From Azospirillum sp. TSH58 (GTDB taxonomy: Bacteria > Pseudomonadota > Alphaproteobacteria > Azospirillales > Azospirillaceae): 64,000 nucleotides of DNA. A model generated the notes under the pieces. That model had not been told where the DNA came from. It worked only from the letters and a program-made list of their open reading frames with translations, and searched no databases. Position numbers and translations under genes: made by a program. Where the stretch lies: the NCBI RefSeq assembly GCF_003119115.1, contig NZ_CP022366.1, positions 157,001 through 221,000 on the forward strand. The letters are read 5' to 3'. Shown one piece after another: positions 31,506 to 41,645 of the stretch (position 1 is its first letter; each line of letters starts with the position of its first letter).

Positions 31506-32960
31506 ATGTCCCCCGCTTCCGATCGCATCACCAACTTCATCGCCGGCTCCTGGCGTCCGGGCCGCGAGCGGCTCGACATCTTCAACCCGTCGAATCTGGA
31601 CGAGCTGGCCGGCTCCTACTCGCTCGCCGGCGCCGAGGACGTGACGGAGGCCGTTGCCGCGGCCCGCGCCGCCCAGCCGCAATGGCGCGCCGCCACGGTG
31701 GAGCAGCGCTCGCTGGTGCTCGACGCCATCTCCCGCGCGCTGTTCGACCGCAAGGACGAGCTGGCGCGCATCGCCGCGACCGAGGGCGGCAAGACCATTC
31801 CCGACGCGCTGGGCGAGATCACCCGCGCCGCCCACCTCGCCCGCTTCTTCGCCGCCGAGGCGCTGCGGGCGCCCGGCGAGACGCTGGGCTCGGTGCGGCC
31901 GGGGGTCGAGGTCGACGTGACGCGCGAGCCGGTCGGCGTCATCGGCCTCGTCACGCCCTGGAACTTCCCGGTCGCCACGCCGATGTGGAAGATCGCCCCG
32001 GCGCTGGCCTTCGGCAACGCGGTGATCTGGAAGCCGTCGGAGAAGACCCCCGGCATCTCCATCGCCGTCACCCGCCTCATCGCGGAGGCGCTGGAGGCCC
32101 ACGGCATGCCCAGCAGCCTGTTCAATCTGGTGATCGGCGCCGGCCCGAACGTCGGCGCCGCCGTGGTCGACGCGGTGGACGCGGTGTCCTTCACCGGCTC
32201 GGTCAACACCGGGCGGCGCATCGCCGTGCGTTGCGCGGAGCGCATGATCCGTGTCCAGCTGGAGCTGGGCGGCCAGAACCCGCTGGTCGTGCTGGGCGAC
32301 GCCGACCCGGAACGCGCCGCCGAGATCGGCGTCAACAGCGCCTATTTCCATGCCGGCCAGCGCTGCACCGCCACCGGCCGCTTCATCGTCGAGGATTCGA
32401 TCCACGACGCCTTCGTCGCCGCGATGACGGAGCGGATGGCGGCGCTGCGCGTCGGCCACGCCCTGCTGCCGGAGACGCAGATCGGCCCGGTCATCGACGA
32501 GTTCCAGCTCACCAAGAACCTGCAATACATCGACACCGGCCTGAAGGAAGGCGCGCAGTTGGCCTCCGGCGGCGGGCGGCTGGACCGGCCGACGCGCGGC
32601 TGGTTCCTGGCACCGACCCTGTTCACCGAGACCAGCAACGCCATGACCATCAACCGGGAGGAGGTGTTCGGCCCGGTCGCCAGCGTCATCCGCGTCAAGG
32701 ATTACGAGGAGGCCCTGCATGTGGCCAACGACACCGACTACGGCCTGTCGTCGGGCATCATCACCAACTCGATGAAGCACGCCCGCCACTTCCAGGCCAA
32801 CATCCAGGCCGGCATGACCATGCTGAACCTGCCGACGGCCGGCGTCGACTACCACGTCCCCTTCGGCGGCCGGAAGATGTCGAGCTACGGCCCGCGCGAG
32901 CAGGGACGCTCCGCCATCGAGTTCTACACCATCATCAAGACGGCCTATCGCGCGCTGTGA
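31506..32960 (+). CDS. NAD(P)-dependent aldehyde dehydrogenase
   Basis: A 484-residue aldehyde dehydrogenase: TPWNFPVATPMWKIAPALAF (about residues 150-170), the 'FTGSVNTGRRI' cofactor site, catalytic Glu in LELGGQNPLVVL, catalytic Cys in FHAGQRCTATGRFIV (about residue 285) and 'EEVFGPVASVI'. The pattern is near 2-oxoglutarate-semialdehyde, succinate-semialdehyde and related dicarboxylate-semialdehyde dehydrogenases, consistent with the dicarboxylate theme of the cluster. The precise aldehyde is not determinable. Its gene is 30 bases upstream of the FAD dehydrogenase gene. Confidence 0.87.
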   Translation: MSPASDRITNFIAGSWRPGRERLDIFNPSNLDELAGSYSLAGAEDVTEAVAAARAAQPQWRAATVEQRSLVLDAISRALFDRKDELARIAATEGGKTIPDALGEITRAAHLARFFAAEALRAPGETLGSVRPGVEVDVTREPVGVIGLVTPWNFPVATPMWKIAPALAFGNAVIWKPSEKTPGISIAVTRLIAEALEAHGMPSSLFNLVIGAGPNVGAAVVDAVDAVSFTGSVNTGRRIAVRCAERMIRVQLELGGQNPLVVLGDADPERAAEIGVNSAYFHAGQRCTATGRFIVEDSIHDAFVAAMTERMAALRVGHALLPETQIGPVIDEFQLTKNLQYIDTGLKEGAQLASGGGRLDRPTRGWFLAPTLFTETSNAMTINREEVFGPVASVIRVKDYEEALHVANDTDYGLSSGIITNSMKHARHFQANIQAGMTMLNLPTAGVDYHVPFGGRKMSSYGPREQGRSAIEFYTIIKTAYRAL

Positions 32961-32989
32961 CGCCGAACCGAAGCCCAGGGAGAGCCTTC

Positions 32990-34441
<1,452 letters not shown>

Positions 34442-34472
34442 GCGCGGCCCGGCCAAACAAGGACCGCATCCG

Positions 34473-35222
34473 ATGAAGATCCTCGTCCCGGTCAAGCGGG
34501 TGGTCGATTACAACGTCAAGATCCGCGTCAAGGCGGACGGCTCCGGCGTTGAGACCGCCAACGTGAAGATGAGCATGAACCCCTTCGACGAGATCGCCGT
34601 CGAAGAGGCCGTCCGCCTCAAGGAAGCCGGCACGGCGACCGAGGTCATCGTGGTCACCGTCGGCCCGACGGCGGCGCAGGAGACGCTGCGCACCGGCCTC
34701 GCCATGGGCGCCGACCGCGGCATCCTGGTCCAGACCGACGCCGAGACGCAGCCCCTGGCCGTCGCCAAGGTGCTCAAGGCGCTCGTCGACAAGGAAGGCC
34801 CGACGCTGGTCATCCTGGGCAAGCAGGCGATCGACGACGACTGCAACCAGACCGGCCAGATGCTCGCAGCATTGCTGGGCTGGCCGCAGGGCACCTTCGC
34901 CTCCAAGGTCACGCCGGGCGAGGGCGCGGTCACTGTGACCCGCGAGATCGACGGCGGCCTGGAGACGGTGCAGCTGACGCTGCCGGCGGTCGTCACCGCC
35001 GACCTGCGCCTCAACGAGCCGCGCTACGCCTCGCTGCCCAACATCATGAAGGCCAAGAAGAAGCCCATCGAGACGCTGGCCCCCGACGCGCTGGGTGTCG
35101 ACGTGGCGCCGCGCCTGACCACGCTCAAGGTCGCCGAGCCGGCCAAGCGCAAGGCCGGCGTCAAGGTCGCCGACGTCGCCGCCCTGGTCGACAAGCTCAA
35201 GAACGAAGCCCGCGCGATCTGA
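34473..35222 (+). CDS. etfB: Electron transfer flavoprotein beta subunit
   Basis: A 249-residue ETF-beta: starts [20 protein letters not shown], has '[17 protein letters not shown]', the AMP-binding '[24 protein letters not shown]' and [20 protein letters not shown], and '[23 protein letters not shown]', the recognition loop region that contacts dehydrogenases. It carries electrons from flavin dehydrogenases to ETF-quinone oxidoreductase. Candidate donors in this cluster are the FAD 2-hydroxyacid dehydrogenase immediately upstream and the Mcd-like enzyme. No etf-QO gene is visible. Confidence 0.96.
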   Translation: MKILVPVKRVVDYNVKIRVKADGSGVETANVKMSMNPFDEIAVEEAVRLKEAGTATEVIVVTVGPTAAQETLRTGLAMGADRGILVQTDAETQPLAVAKVLKALVDKEGPTLVILGKQAIDDDCNQTGQMLAALLGWPQGTFASKVTPGEGAVTVTREIDGGLETVQLTLPAVVTADLRLNEPRYASLPNIMKAKKKPIETLAPDALGVDVAPRLTTLKVAEPAKRKAGVKVADVAALVDKLKNEARAI

Positions 35223-35257
35223 AGGGCCCACCGGCTCTAAAGGGGAAATGATCTGAC

Positions 35258-36214
35258 ATGTCCATTCTCGTCATCGCCGAACACGACAACGCCGCGCTGA
35301 AGGCCGCCACGCTGAACGCGGTCGGCGCCGCCGCCAAGATCGCCAGCTCGGTTCAGGGCGACATCCACGTGCTGGTCGCCGGCCAGGGCGCCCAGGCCGT
35401 CGCCGAGGCGGCGTCCAAGATCGCCGGGGTGGCCAAGGTGCTGCTGGCCGACGACGCGGCCTACGCCCACCCGCTGCCGGAGAACGTCGCGCCGCTGGTC
35501 GTCGGTCTGGCCAAGGGCTACGGCCCCGAAAAGTATGAGCATCTTCTGGCCGCCGCCTCGTCGGAGGGCAAGAATCTGCTGCCGCGCGTCGCCGCGCTGC
35601 TCGACGTCGCGGCGATCTCCGACATCACCGGGGTGGTCTCCGCCGACACCTTCGAGCGGCCGATCTACGCCGGCAACGCCATCGCCACGGTGAAGTCCGC
35701 CGACCCGATCAAGGTCGTCACGGTGCGCACCACCGCCTTCGAGGCGGCCGCCGCCACGGGCGGCTCGGCGACGGTCGAGAGCATCGCCGGGACGGGCGAC
35801 GCCGGCTCGGCCAGGTTCGTCGGCCAGGAGCTGACGAAATCGGAGCGTCCGGAGCTGACCCAGGCCAAGATCGTGGTGTCGGGCGGCCGCGGCATGCAGT
35901 CGGGCGACAACTTCAAGCTGCTGGAGGCGCTGGCCGACAAGCTGGGGGCGGCGGTCGGGGCCAGCCGCGCGGCGGTGGACGCCGGCTTCGTGCCGAACGA
36001 CTACCAGGTCGGCCAGACCGGCAAGATCGTGGCGCCCGAGCTGTACATCGCCGTCGGCATTTCCGGGGCCATCCAGCACCTCGCCGGCATGAAGGACAGC
36101 AAGGTCATCGTCGCCATCAACAAGGACGAGGAGGCGCCGATCTTCCAGGTCGCCGACTACGGCCTCGTCGCCGACCTCTTCAAGGCGGTGCCGGAGCTGA
36201 CGGCCGGGGTGTGA
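35258..36214 (+). CDS. etfA: Electron transfer flavoprotein alpha subunit
   Basis: A 318-residue ETF-alpha: N-terminal [20 protein letters not shown], and the C-terminal FAD domain with '[39 protein letters not shown]', [20 protein letters not shown] and [20 protein letters not shown]. It forms the heterodimer with the beta subunit encoded 35 bases upstream. It ends convergently against the DUF1116 gene with a 28-base gap. Confidence 0.96.
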   Translation: MSILVIAEHDNAALKAATLNAVGAAAKIASSVQGDIHVLVAGQGAQAVAEAASKIAGVAKVLLADDAAYAHPLPENVAPLVVGLAKGYGPEKYEHLLAAASSEGKNLLPRVAALLDVAAISDITGVVSADTFERPIYAGNAIATVKSADPIKVVTVRTTAFEAAAATGGSATVESIAGTGDAGSARFVGQELTKSERPELTQAKIVVSGGRGMQSGDNFKLLEALADKLGAAVGASRAAVDAGFVPNDYQVGQTGKIVAPELYIAVGISGAIQHLAGMKDSKVIVAINKDEEAPIFQVADYGLVADLFKAVPELTAGV

Positions 36215-36242
36215 CGCCGACAGGCTCGCGCCCCCGCTGACG

Positions 36243-37442
36243 TTACGCGCAGGAGGTGGAGGCGTCCGGAAAATCGGCGCGGCTCAACCGGTGCACCGCC
36301 GCCACCGCCTCGGCGTGGCAGGAGGGCGGATGCCAGGCGAGGCCGCGCCCGACGATCCCGTCCTCCCCCGCCGCGTGCAGGGCGGCCAGACAGACGGGGG
36401 GCACCGGGCCGCCCAGCAGCACGGCGCGGGCGTCCAGCCCGACGCGCCGCCCGTGGACGGGATGGTCGGCGCAGAGCAGCCGGTCCGCCGCCGCGATGGC
36501 CGTTTCGGCCGCTGCCCCCAGCTCCGCCCGCAGCAGCGGGGCGGCGTCGAGGGCCAGCGCGCCGAAGCCCAGCGCGTCGATGACGGCGCTGTCCCCGATC
36601 GCCGGCAGGCGCGGGCGGGGAGTACCAATGTCCGGCCCTTGCGGGGCGGCCACCGGCGCGCTCGCCCAGCCCTCGCCCATCATGCCGGACAGGCGCAGCC
36701 CGAAGCGCACCCCGTTGCCACCCGCCGCCGTGACCAGCGCCGCCCCCGGCACGCCGTCGGCGGCCAGCATCATCGCCTTGCAGGCGGCCATCCAGGGGTT
36801 GAGGAAGAACTGCCCGGCCTCCTTCAGGAAGGCGCAGACCGCGCCGGTCCCGCCCAGCCGCGACACCAGCGTCTCGGTCAGCAGCGCCGAAGCCACCCCG
36901 ACGCGCCCGTGCAACTCGTCCCCCTGCCCCATCGCCTCGCAGGCGATGCCACGCAATTCCACCGGCCCGATCCCGGCCAGCGCCGGGCCGACCGCGCCGT
37001 GCAGCAGGCGCAGCCGCTCCACCACCGCCCCGCTGACGATGCCGAAGCGCAAGGCGGGGCCGCCGCCCTCGTTGAGCGGGCTGTAGGCGCGGGCGCCGGA
37101 GCCGCCCGCATCCTCCACCACATGCAGCCACATCGACCGCGACACGACGGCGGCCAGCGGGGTGACCACGCCCATGTCCTGCGCCGGGCGCAGCGTCACG
37201 GCGCCGCTCAAGACCATGGCACGGGCCTCCTCCACGCCGCCGGCCACACCTTCGAACAGCAGCGCCGCGGCGGCGGCGTTGAGGATCGGCGGGCAGATCT
37301 CCGCCGGATCGGCGAAGGGCGGCCCGGCGTGCAGCAGCGTGTGGCGGTCGAGCCCGATCCGCTCCCCGGCGGTTCCGGTTTCCGTCCACACCGGAACGGC
37401 GGCCAGCATCCGCTCCACGGCCCGCGAAGTGGCGTCGTTCAT
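36243..37442 (-). CDS. DUF1116 protein (AllG/YlbE-like)
   Basis: A 399-residue cytosolic protein. The centre and C-terminal half match DUF1116: 'GIACEAMGQGDELHGRVGVASALL', 'FFLNPWMAACKAMMLAADGVPGAALVTAAGGNGVRFGLRLSG' and 'IGDSAVIDALGFGALALDAAP'. In E. coli the DUF1116 protein YlbE (AllG) works with FdrA and YlbF in oxamate carbamoyl transfer during allantoin breakdown. Here no FdrA or YlbF partner is visible, but HpxW- and HpxZ-like genes of the oxalurate/oxamate route lie in the same operon. The ATG at 37442 is preferred over a TTG five codons upstream. It is the last gene of the minus-strand unit, after marR. Confidence 0.72.
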   Translation of the reverse strand: MNDATSRAVERMLAAVPVWTETGTAGERIGLDRHTLLHAGPPFADPAEICPPILNAAAAALLFEGVAGGVEEARAMVLSGAVTLRPAQDMGVVTPLAAVVSRSMWLHVVEDAGGSGARAYSPLNEGGGPALRFGIVSGAVVERLRLLHGAVGPALAGIGPVELRGIACEAMGQGDELHGRVGVASALLTETLVSRLGGTGAVCAFLKEAGQFFLNPWMAACKAMMLAADGVPGAALVTAAGGNGVRFGLRLSGMMGEGWASAPVAAPQGPDIGTPRPRLPAIGDSAVIDALGFGALALDAAPLLRAELGAAAETAIAAADRLLCADHPVHGRRVGLDARAVLLGGPVPPVCLAALHAAGEDGIVGRGLAWHPPSCHAEAVAAVHRLSRADFPDASTSCA

Positions 37443-37480
37443 CGCGTGTATCCCCAACTCTCTCGGTGTTTACGGTGCCG

Positions 37481-37966
37481 TTACGGCAAATGCAGCGGGG
37501 CGCGGCCGTAGCCGTTGCTGGCGTCGACCAGATGCAGCAGGTAGCGCAGGAAGACCGCCCGGTCCTCCTTCGGCAGGGGCGCGATGGTGCGGTCGTGGGC
37601 GCGCTGGGCCTTCTTGTCCATGCGGCGCAGCAGCTTCCGGCCCTCCGCCGTGATGGCGGCCAGCTTCATGCGCTTGTCCACCGGGCTGGCCCGGCGCTGG
37701 ATCAGCCCGCGCTCGGCCAGCCGCGCCAGCACGCCCGCCGTGGTCGTGCGGTCGATGCCGATCTGGGCACCCAGCGTCACCTGATCCAGGTCGGGGCGTT
37801 CCGCCAGGGCGGTCAGCACGCTGTACTGGACGGGGGTGATGTTGAACTCCGCGCACTCCTCCATGAACATGGCGACGTGGATCTGGTGCAGGCGGCGGAT
37901 GAGGAATCCGGGACGCTCCGCCAGGACGCGGTACGCCTCTTCGATCAGGGGGTCGTCTAATGTCAT
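37481..37966 (-). CDS. MarR-family regulator
   Basis: A 161-residue protein with the MarR winged helix: 'FNITPVQYSVLTALAERPDLDQVTLGAQIGIDRTTTAGVLARLAERGLIQRRASPVDKRMKLAAITAEGRKLL' (recognition helix around residues 70-85), flanked by dimerisation helices. The GFLIRRLHQIHVAMFMEECA N-terminus suggests a ligand-sensing type similar to regulators of aromatic catabolism. Bordetella BpsR, a MarR protein that controls nicotinate genes by binding 6-hydroxynicotinate, is one relative to test, given the nic cluster 16 kb away. It is embedded in the minus-strand hydroxylase/amidase operon, 38 bases from the DUF1116 gene. Confidence 0.88.
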   Translation of the reverse strand: MTLDDPLIEEAYRVLAERPGFLIRRLHQIHVAMFMEECAEFNITPVQYSVLTALAERPDLDQVTLGAQIGIDRTTTAGVLARLAERGLIQRRASPVDKRMKLAAITAEGRKLLRRMDKKAQRAHDRTIAPLPKEDRAVFLRYLLHLVDASNGYGRAPLHLP

Positions 37967-38062
37967 CGCGGGCGGTCCGTCGGAGCGGGTTTGGAAAATT
38001 GACTTCCAGAGAGGATGGCGGCGGGCCGGAGGATCGGCAACCGGGCCGGAAGACGGTGGCGC

Positions 38063-38443
38063 CTAGCCCATCAGCGACACATGCGCCGCGACGATCCGCC
38101 AGCCCTCCGGCATGCGGACCCAGGTGTGGCTCTGCCGCCCGACGCGCTCGGTGGAAGGGCGCGTGAATTCGGTGTTGGCGGTCGCCATGTCGCGGCCATA
38201 GGTGGTGATGACGGTGTTGCGCAAGCTCCGGTCCAGCCCCGCCGCCGGGCGGCCCTGGCGGAAGGCGGCGATGGCGTCGTAGCCGTACAGGTTCTCGCCC
38301 ACGCCGTAGCGCAGGGTCGCCGGGTGGTTCCAGAACAGCTCGTCCAGGACCGCCACGTCGTTGCCGGTCAGCGCGCGCTCGTAGCGCTCGAAGGCGGCGG
38401 TGACCTCGGCCACCACCTCGGGGATGTTGATCTCAAGCGTCAT
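38063..38443 (-). CDS. HpxZ/AtzH-like protein (DUF3225, SnoaL fold)
   Basis: A 126-residue protein with the NTF2/SnoaL-like pattern '[49 protein letters not shown]' and '[24 protein letters not shown]'. This matches DUF3225, which includes HpxZ of the oxalurate pathway and AtzH of the cyanuric-acid amidohydrolase complex. AtzH-type proteins are encoded beside AtzE/HpxY amidases, and here the ATG overlaps the stop of an amidase gene (ATGA, 38440-38443), so the pair is translationally coupled. It may be a partner or separate enzyme for that amidase. The small AtzG/HpxX partner is not visible. Confidence 0.82.
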   Translation of the reverse strand: MTLEINIPEVVAEVTAAFERYERALTGNDVAVLDELFWNHPATLRYGVGENLYGYDAIAAFRQGRPAAGLDRSLRNTVITTYGRDMATANTEFTRPSTERVGRQSHTWVRMPEGWRIVAAHVSLMG

Positions 38444-39609
38444 GCGAAGAGGTCCTCGGCGATGGCCAGAAGCGTCGAATCGCTGCCGCGCGGGCCGATC
38501 AGCGACAGGCCGAGCGGGCAGCCCTGGAGCCGCGCCGCGGGAATGGAGACTTGCGGCAGACCGGCCAGACCGGCGGGGCAGAGGATCGCCAGCGCCCGAC
38601 CGCGCTCCGCGTCCACCGCCGCCCCCGACGAGCCGCGCAGCGGCGCGATGCCCGGCGCGCTGGGCAGGATGATGAGCCCGTCCGTTCCCAGAAGGGCGTC
38701 CATTCGCCGCCGGATGCCCTCCCGCGCCTCCGCCGCCGCGCGGGCCAGGGCGGGATCGAGCGTGGCGGCCGCGGCGAAGCGATCGCGCACCCCCGGGCCG
38801 AAGGTCGGCTTCGTCGCCGCGATCCAGGCGCCGTGCGCCGCCCAGGCCTCGGCGGCCTGGAGCGTCTGGAAGACCGGGCGCCATCGATCCAGCCCCTCCG
38901 GGGCCAGCGTCACGGTCTCCGCACCCCCGAACCGCTCGCGCAGCCGCTCCAAGGCCGGGGTGAGGGCGGCGCGCACCGTCTCCCCCGCCACGGCGAAGGC
39001 GTCCTCGGCGACCCGCAGGCGGCGGAGCGCCGGGGCGGACGCCGGGGGCAGCACCACCGCCCCGACGCGGCGGAGCAGCGCCGCCTCGCGCGCGAACCAG
39101 CCCACGGTGTCGAAGCTCGGCGCCAGGGGAACGGAGCCGTCCAGCGGAACCGCCCCGTGGGTGGGCCGGATCCCGTAGAGACCGCAATAGCTCGCCGGCA
39201 GGCGGACCGACCCGCCGGTGTCCGTCCCGATGGCGAAATCCACCGCCCTGCCCGCCACCGCGGAGGCCGACCCGCTGGAGGAGCCGCCGGGGATGCGGCC
39301 CGGCGCCTGCGGGTTCTCCGGCGTGCCATAGTGGGCGTTCTCGCCGGCCAGGCTCCAGGCCAGCTCGTCGGTCAGGGTCTTGCCGGCGACGCGCGCCCCG
39401 GCGTCCAACAGCCGCTGCACGGCGGGGGCGGTCTCCCGCGGAACCTCGTGGGTGCGCAGCCAGTCCGGGTTGCCGGCCCCGGTGGGCAGGCCGGCGATGT
39501 GGAACAGGTCCTTCACCGCAAAGCGCAGCCCGGCCAGCGGGCCGCTTGCGGCACTGGCGACCTCGGTCCGGCCGTAGGGGACGAAGGCGTTCAGAGGATC
39601 GTTCGGCAT
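38440..39609 (-). CDS. Amidase-signature family hydrolase
   Basis: A 389-residue amidase, shorter than AtzE/GatA types (about 460). The catalytic Lys is in [11 protein letters not shown] (about residue 30), and the Ser-cisSer-Lys signature is in '[40 protein letters not shown]' ([12 protein letters not shown] about 107-118; nucleophile Ser in DTGGSVRLP). The N-terminus [11 protein letters not shown] is set by ATG 39609; an upstream extension is rejected. It hydrolyses a linear amide. It is coupled to the HpxZ/AtzH-like gene and downstream of the molybdenum hydroxylase, suggesting it acts on an oxidised N-compound. Confidence 0.85.
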   Translation of the reverse strand: MPNDPLNAFVPYGRTEVASAASGPLAGLRFAVKDLFHIAGLPTGAGNPDWLRTHEVPRETAPAVQRLLDAGARVAGKTLTDELAWSLAGENAHYGTPENPQAPGRIPGGSSSGSASAVAGRAVDFAIGTDTGGSVRLPASYCGLYGIRPTHGAVPLDGSVPLAPSFDTVGWFAREAALLRRVGAVVLPPASAPALRRLRVAEDAFAVAGETVRAALTPALERLRERFGGAETVTLAPEGLDRWRPVFQTLQAAEAWAAHGAWIAATKPTFGPGVRDRFAAAATLDPALARAAAEAREGIRRRMDALLGTDGLIILPSAPGIAPLRGSSGAAVDAERGRALAILCPAGLAGLPQVSIPAARLQGCPLGLSLIGPRGSDSTLLAIAEDLFA

Positions 39610-39674
39610 GATGCGGTGGTCAATCTCACGTTCGGAAACGGCACGGCACTCCCTCTCCCGGGGCGGAAGAGGGA

Positions 39675-40343
39675 TTATCGGGAACGGCTGTGGTTGTTTT
39701 GCAGAGAGCGGCCGCCGAACAGGCCACGCAGCCAGTCTTTCAGCATCACCCACAGCAGATTGCCAGCGTTCAGTTCCTTGGCTGGCTCGGGGGCCGGCTC
39801 GGGGGTCGGTTCGGGGGCGGACTCGGCGGCAGGCTCGGGAACCGGGGCGGCCGCCGTGTCCGAAGACGCAGCCGCCATCACCTCCGCCGGTGCGCTCGCC
39901 GCCAGCTTGGCTTCCAGGTTGCGGGCGAACTCGGCGGTCAGGCGGTTGGCGATCTCCTGAACGATGGCGCCGCGGCTGAACTGGGCCAGCACGCCGGTCA
40001 GGGTGAAATCGACGGTCAGGTCGATGCGCGTCCCCGCACCCTCTTCCAAAACCGAAAAGGTCACGTCGGCCTTGGCGCGGGAGTTGTTCTTGGGGTCCGT
40101 GCCCTGGCCGTGGATGACGCCGGTGTGGGTCGCCTCGTCCATCGCCAGCGTGCCCTCCCCCGCGAAGACGGCGGCGATGGGGCCGAGCTTCACGCGCATC
40201 TGCCCGAAGATGCGGTCGCCCTCGCGCGGCTTGGTCAGCGAGGCGCCGGGCATGCAGGACATCACCTGCTCCACGTCGCCGAGCAGCGGCCAGACGCGGG
40301 CGCGCGGGAAATTGACGGCAAGGGTCTGGGTCATGGTCGGCAT
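39675..40343 (-). CDS. coxG: CoxG-like SRPBCC protein
   Basis: A 222-residue protein. Residues 5-150 form a SRPBCC/CoxG domain ('ARVWPLLGDVEQVMSCMPGASLTK', 'VKLGPIAAVFAGEGTLAMDE', 'GTRIDLTVDFTLTGVLAQFSRGAIVQEIANRLTAEFARNLEAKL'). A Pro-Glu-Ala-rich linker (about 170-195, PEPTPEPAPEPAKE) then leads to a short amphipathic end (NLLWVMLKDWLRGLFGG) that could attach to the membrane. CoxG anchors CO dehydrogenase to the membrane or aids its assembly; in non-CO hydroxylase operons it probably does the same for the cognate enzyme. It starts four bases after the small-subunit stop. Confidence 0.85.
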   Translation of the reverse strand: MPTMTQTLAVNFPRARVWPLLGDVEQVMSCMPGASLTKPREGDRIFGQMRVKLGPIAAVFAGEGTLAMDEATHTGVIHGQGTDPKNNSRAKADVTFSVLEEGAGTRIDLTVDFTLTGVLAQFSRGAIVQEIANRLTAEFARNLEAKLAASAPAEVMAAASSDTAAAPVPEPAAESAPEPTPEPAPEPAKELNAGNLLWVMLKDWLRGLFGGRSLQNNHSRSR

Positions 40344-40347
40344 GGGC

Positions 40348-40832
<485 letters not shown>

Positions 40833-40836
<4 letters not shown>

Positions 40837-41645
40837 GATATCACCTGCGCGATGGCGCGCTTCAGCGCGACGGTGTGGGTCCGAAGGGCGATGGGGTCGT
40901 CCGCGGCGGGGCTGCCGGCGAGATGCGCGGCCATCGCCGCTTCCGTGCAGCCGCCCGCGAACAGGGCCGGGCCGTCGATCACCACCGGCTTGCCGGAGGT
41001 GGCCCCGGCGACGAAGCGCTGGATGCCGCGGGCCGGGTCGATCAGCACCGCCCCGGTGGCGTGGGAGAACTCGCCGGTCTTGCGGCAGACCTTGTAGTAG
41101 CCCCAGCGCGCCCGGTCGGAGAGGGCGGGCACATGGATTTCCGCGACGATCTCGCCCGGCTGCAGGGCCGTCTCGAAGACACCCAGGATAAAGTCGGTCA
41201 TCGGAACGCTGCGCCGCCCGCCCGCGCCGGCGATCACCACGTCGGCGCCGAGCGCGGTCAACACGTTGACCCAGTCCGCCGCCGGGTCGGCGTGGGCGAG
41301 GCTGCCGCCGATGGTGCCGCGGTTGCGCACCGCGCGGTAGGCGATCACCGCCGCCACGCTGGGAAGCACGCCGCGCGTCACGTCCGGGTAATCGCCGTCC
41401 TCCAGCCGCGCGTGGGTGACGCAGGCCCCGATGACCAGCCGGTCGCCCTCCCGGCGGATCGTTTGAAGCTCGGCGATGCGGGTGATGTCCACCAGCAGCT
41501 CCGGCTGGGCCAGCCGCAGGTTCAGCATGGGGCCGAGCGACTGGGAGCCGGCGACGGGCCGCACCATGACGTCCTCGCGCGCCAGCAGCGCCAGCGCCTC
41601 GTCCAGCGTCGCCGGCTGCGCGTAGTCGAAATCGACCGCCTTCAT
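40833..41645 (-). CDS. Molybdenum hydroxylase FAD subunit
   Basis: A 270-residue CoxM-type subunit. FAD-binding motifs are 'RPVAGSQSLGPMLNLRLAQPELLVDI' (about residues 28-53) and 'RNRGTIGGSLAHADPAADW' (about 107-125), followed by the CO_deh_flav_C domain. It passes electrons from the iron-sulfur subunit to the final acceptor. Both of its ends overlap neighbouring genes by four bases, so the three subunits are made together. Confidence 0.93.
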
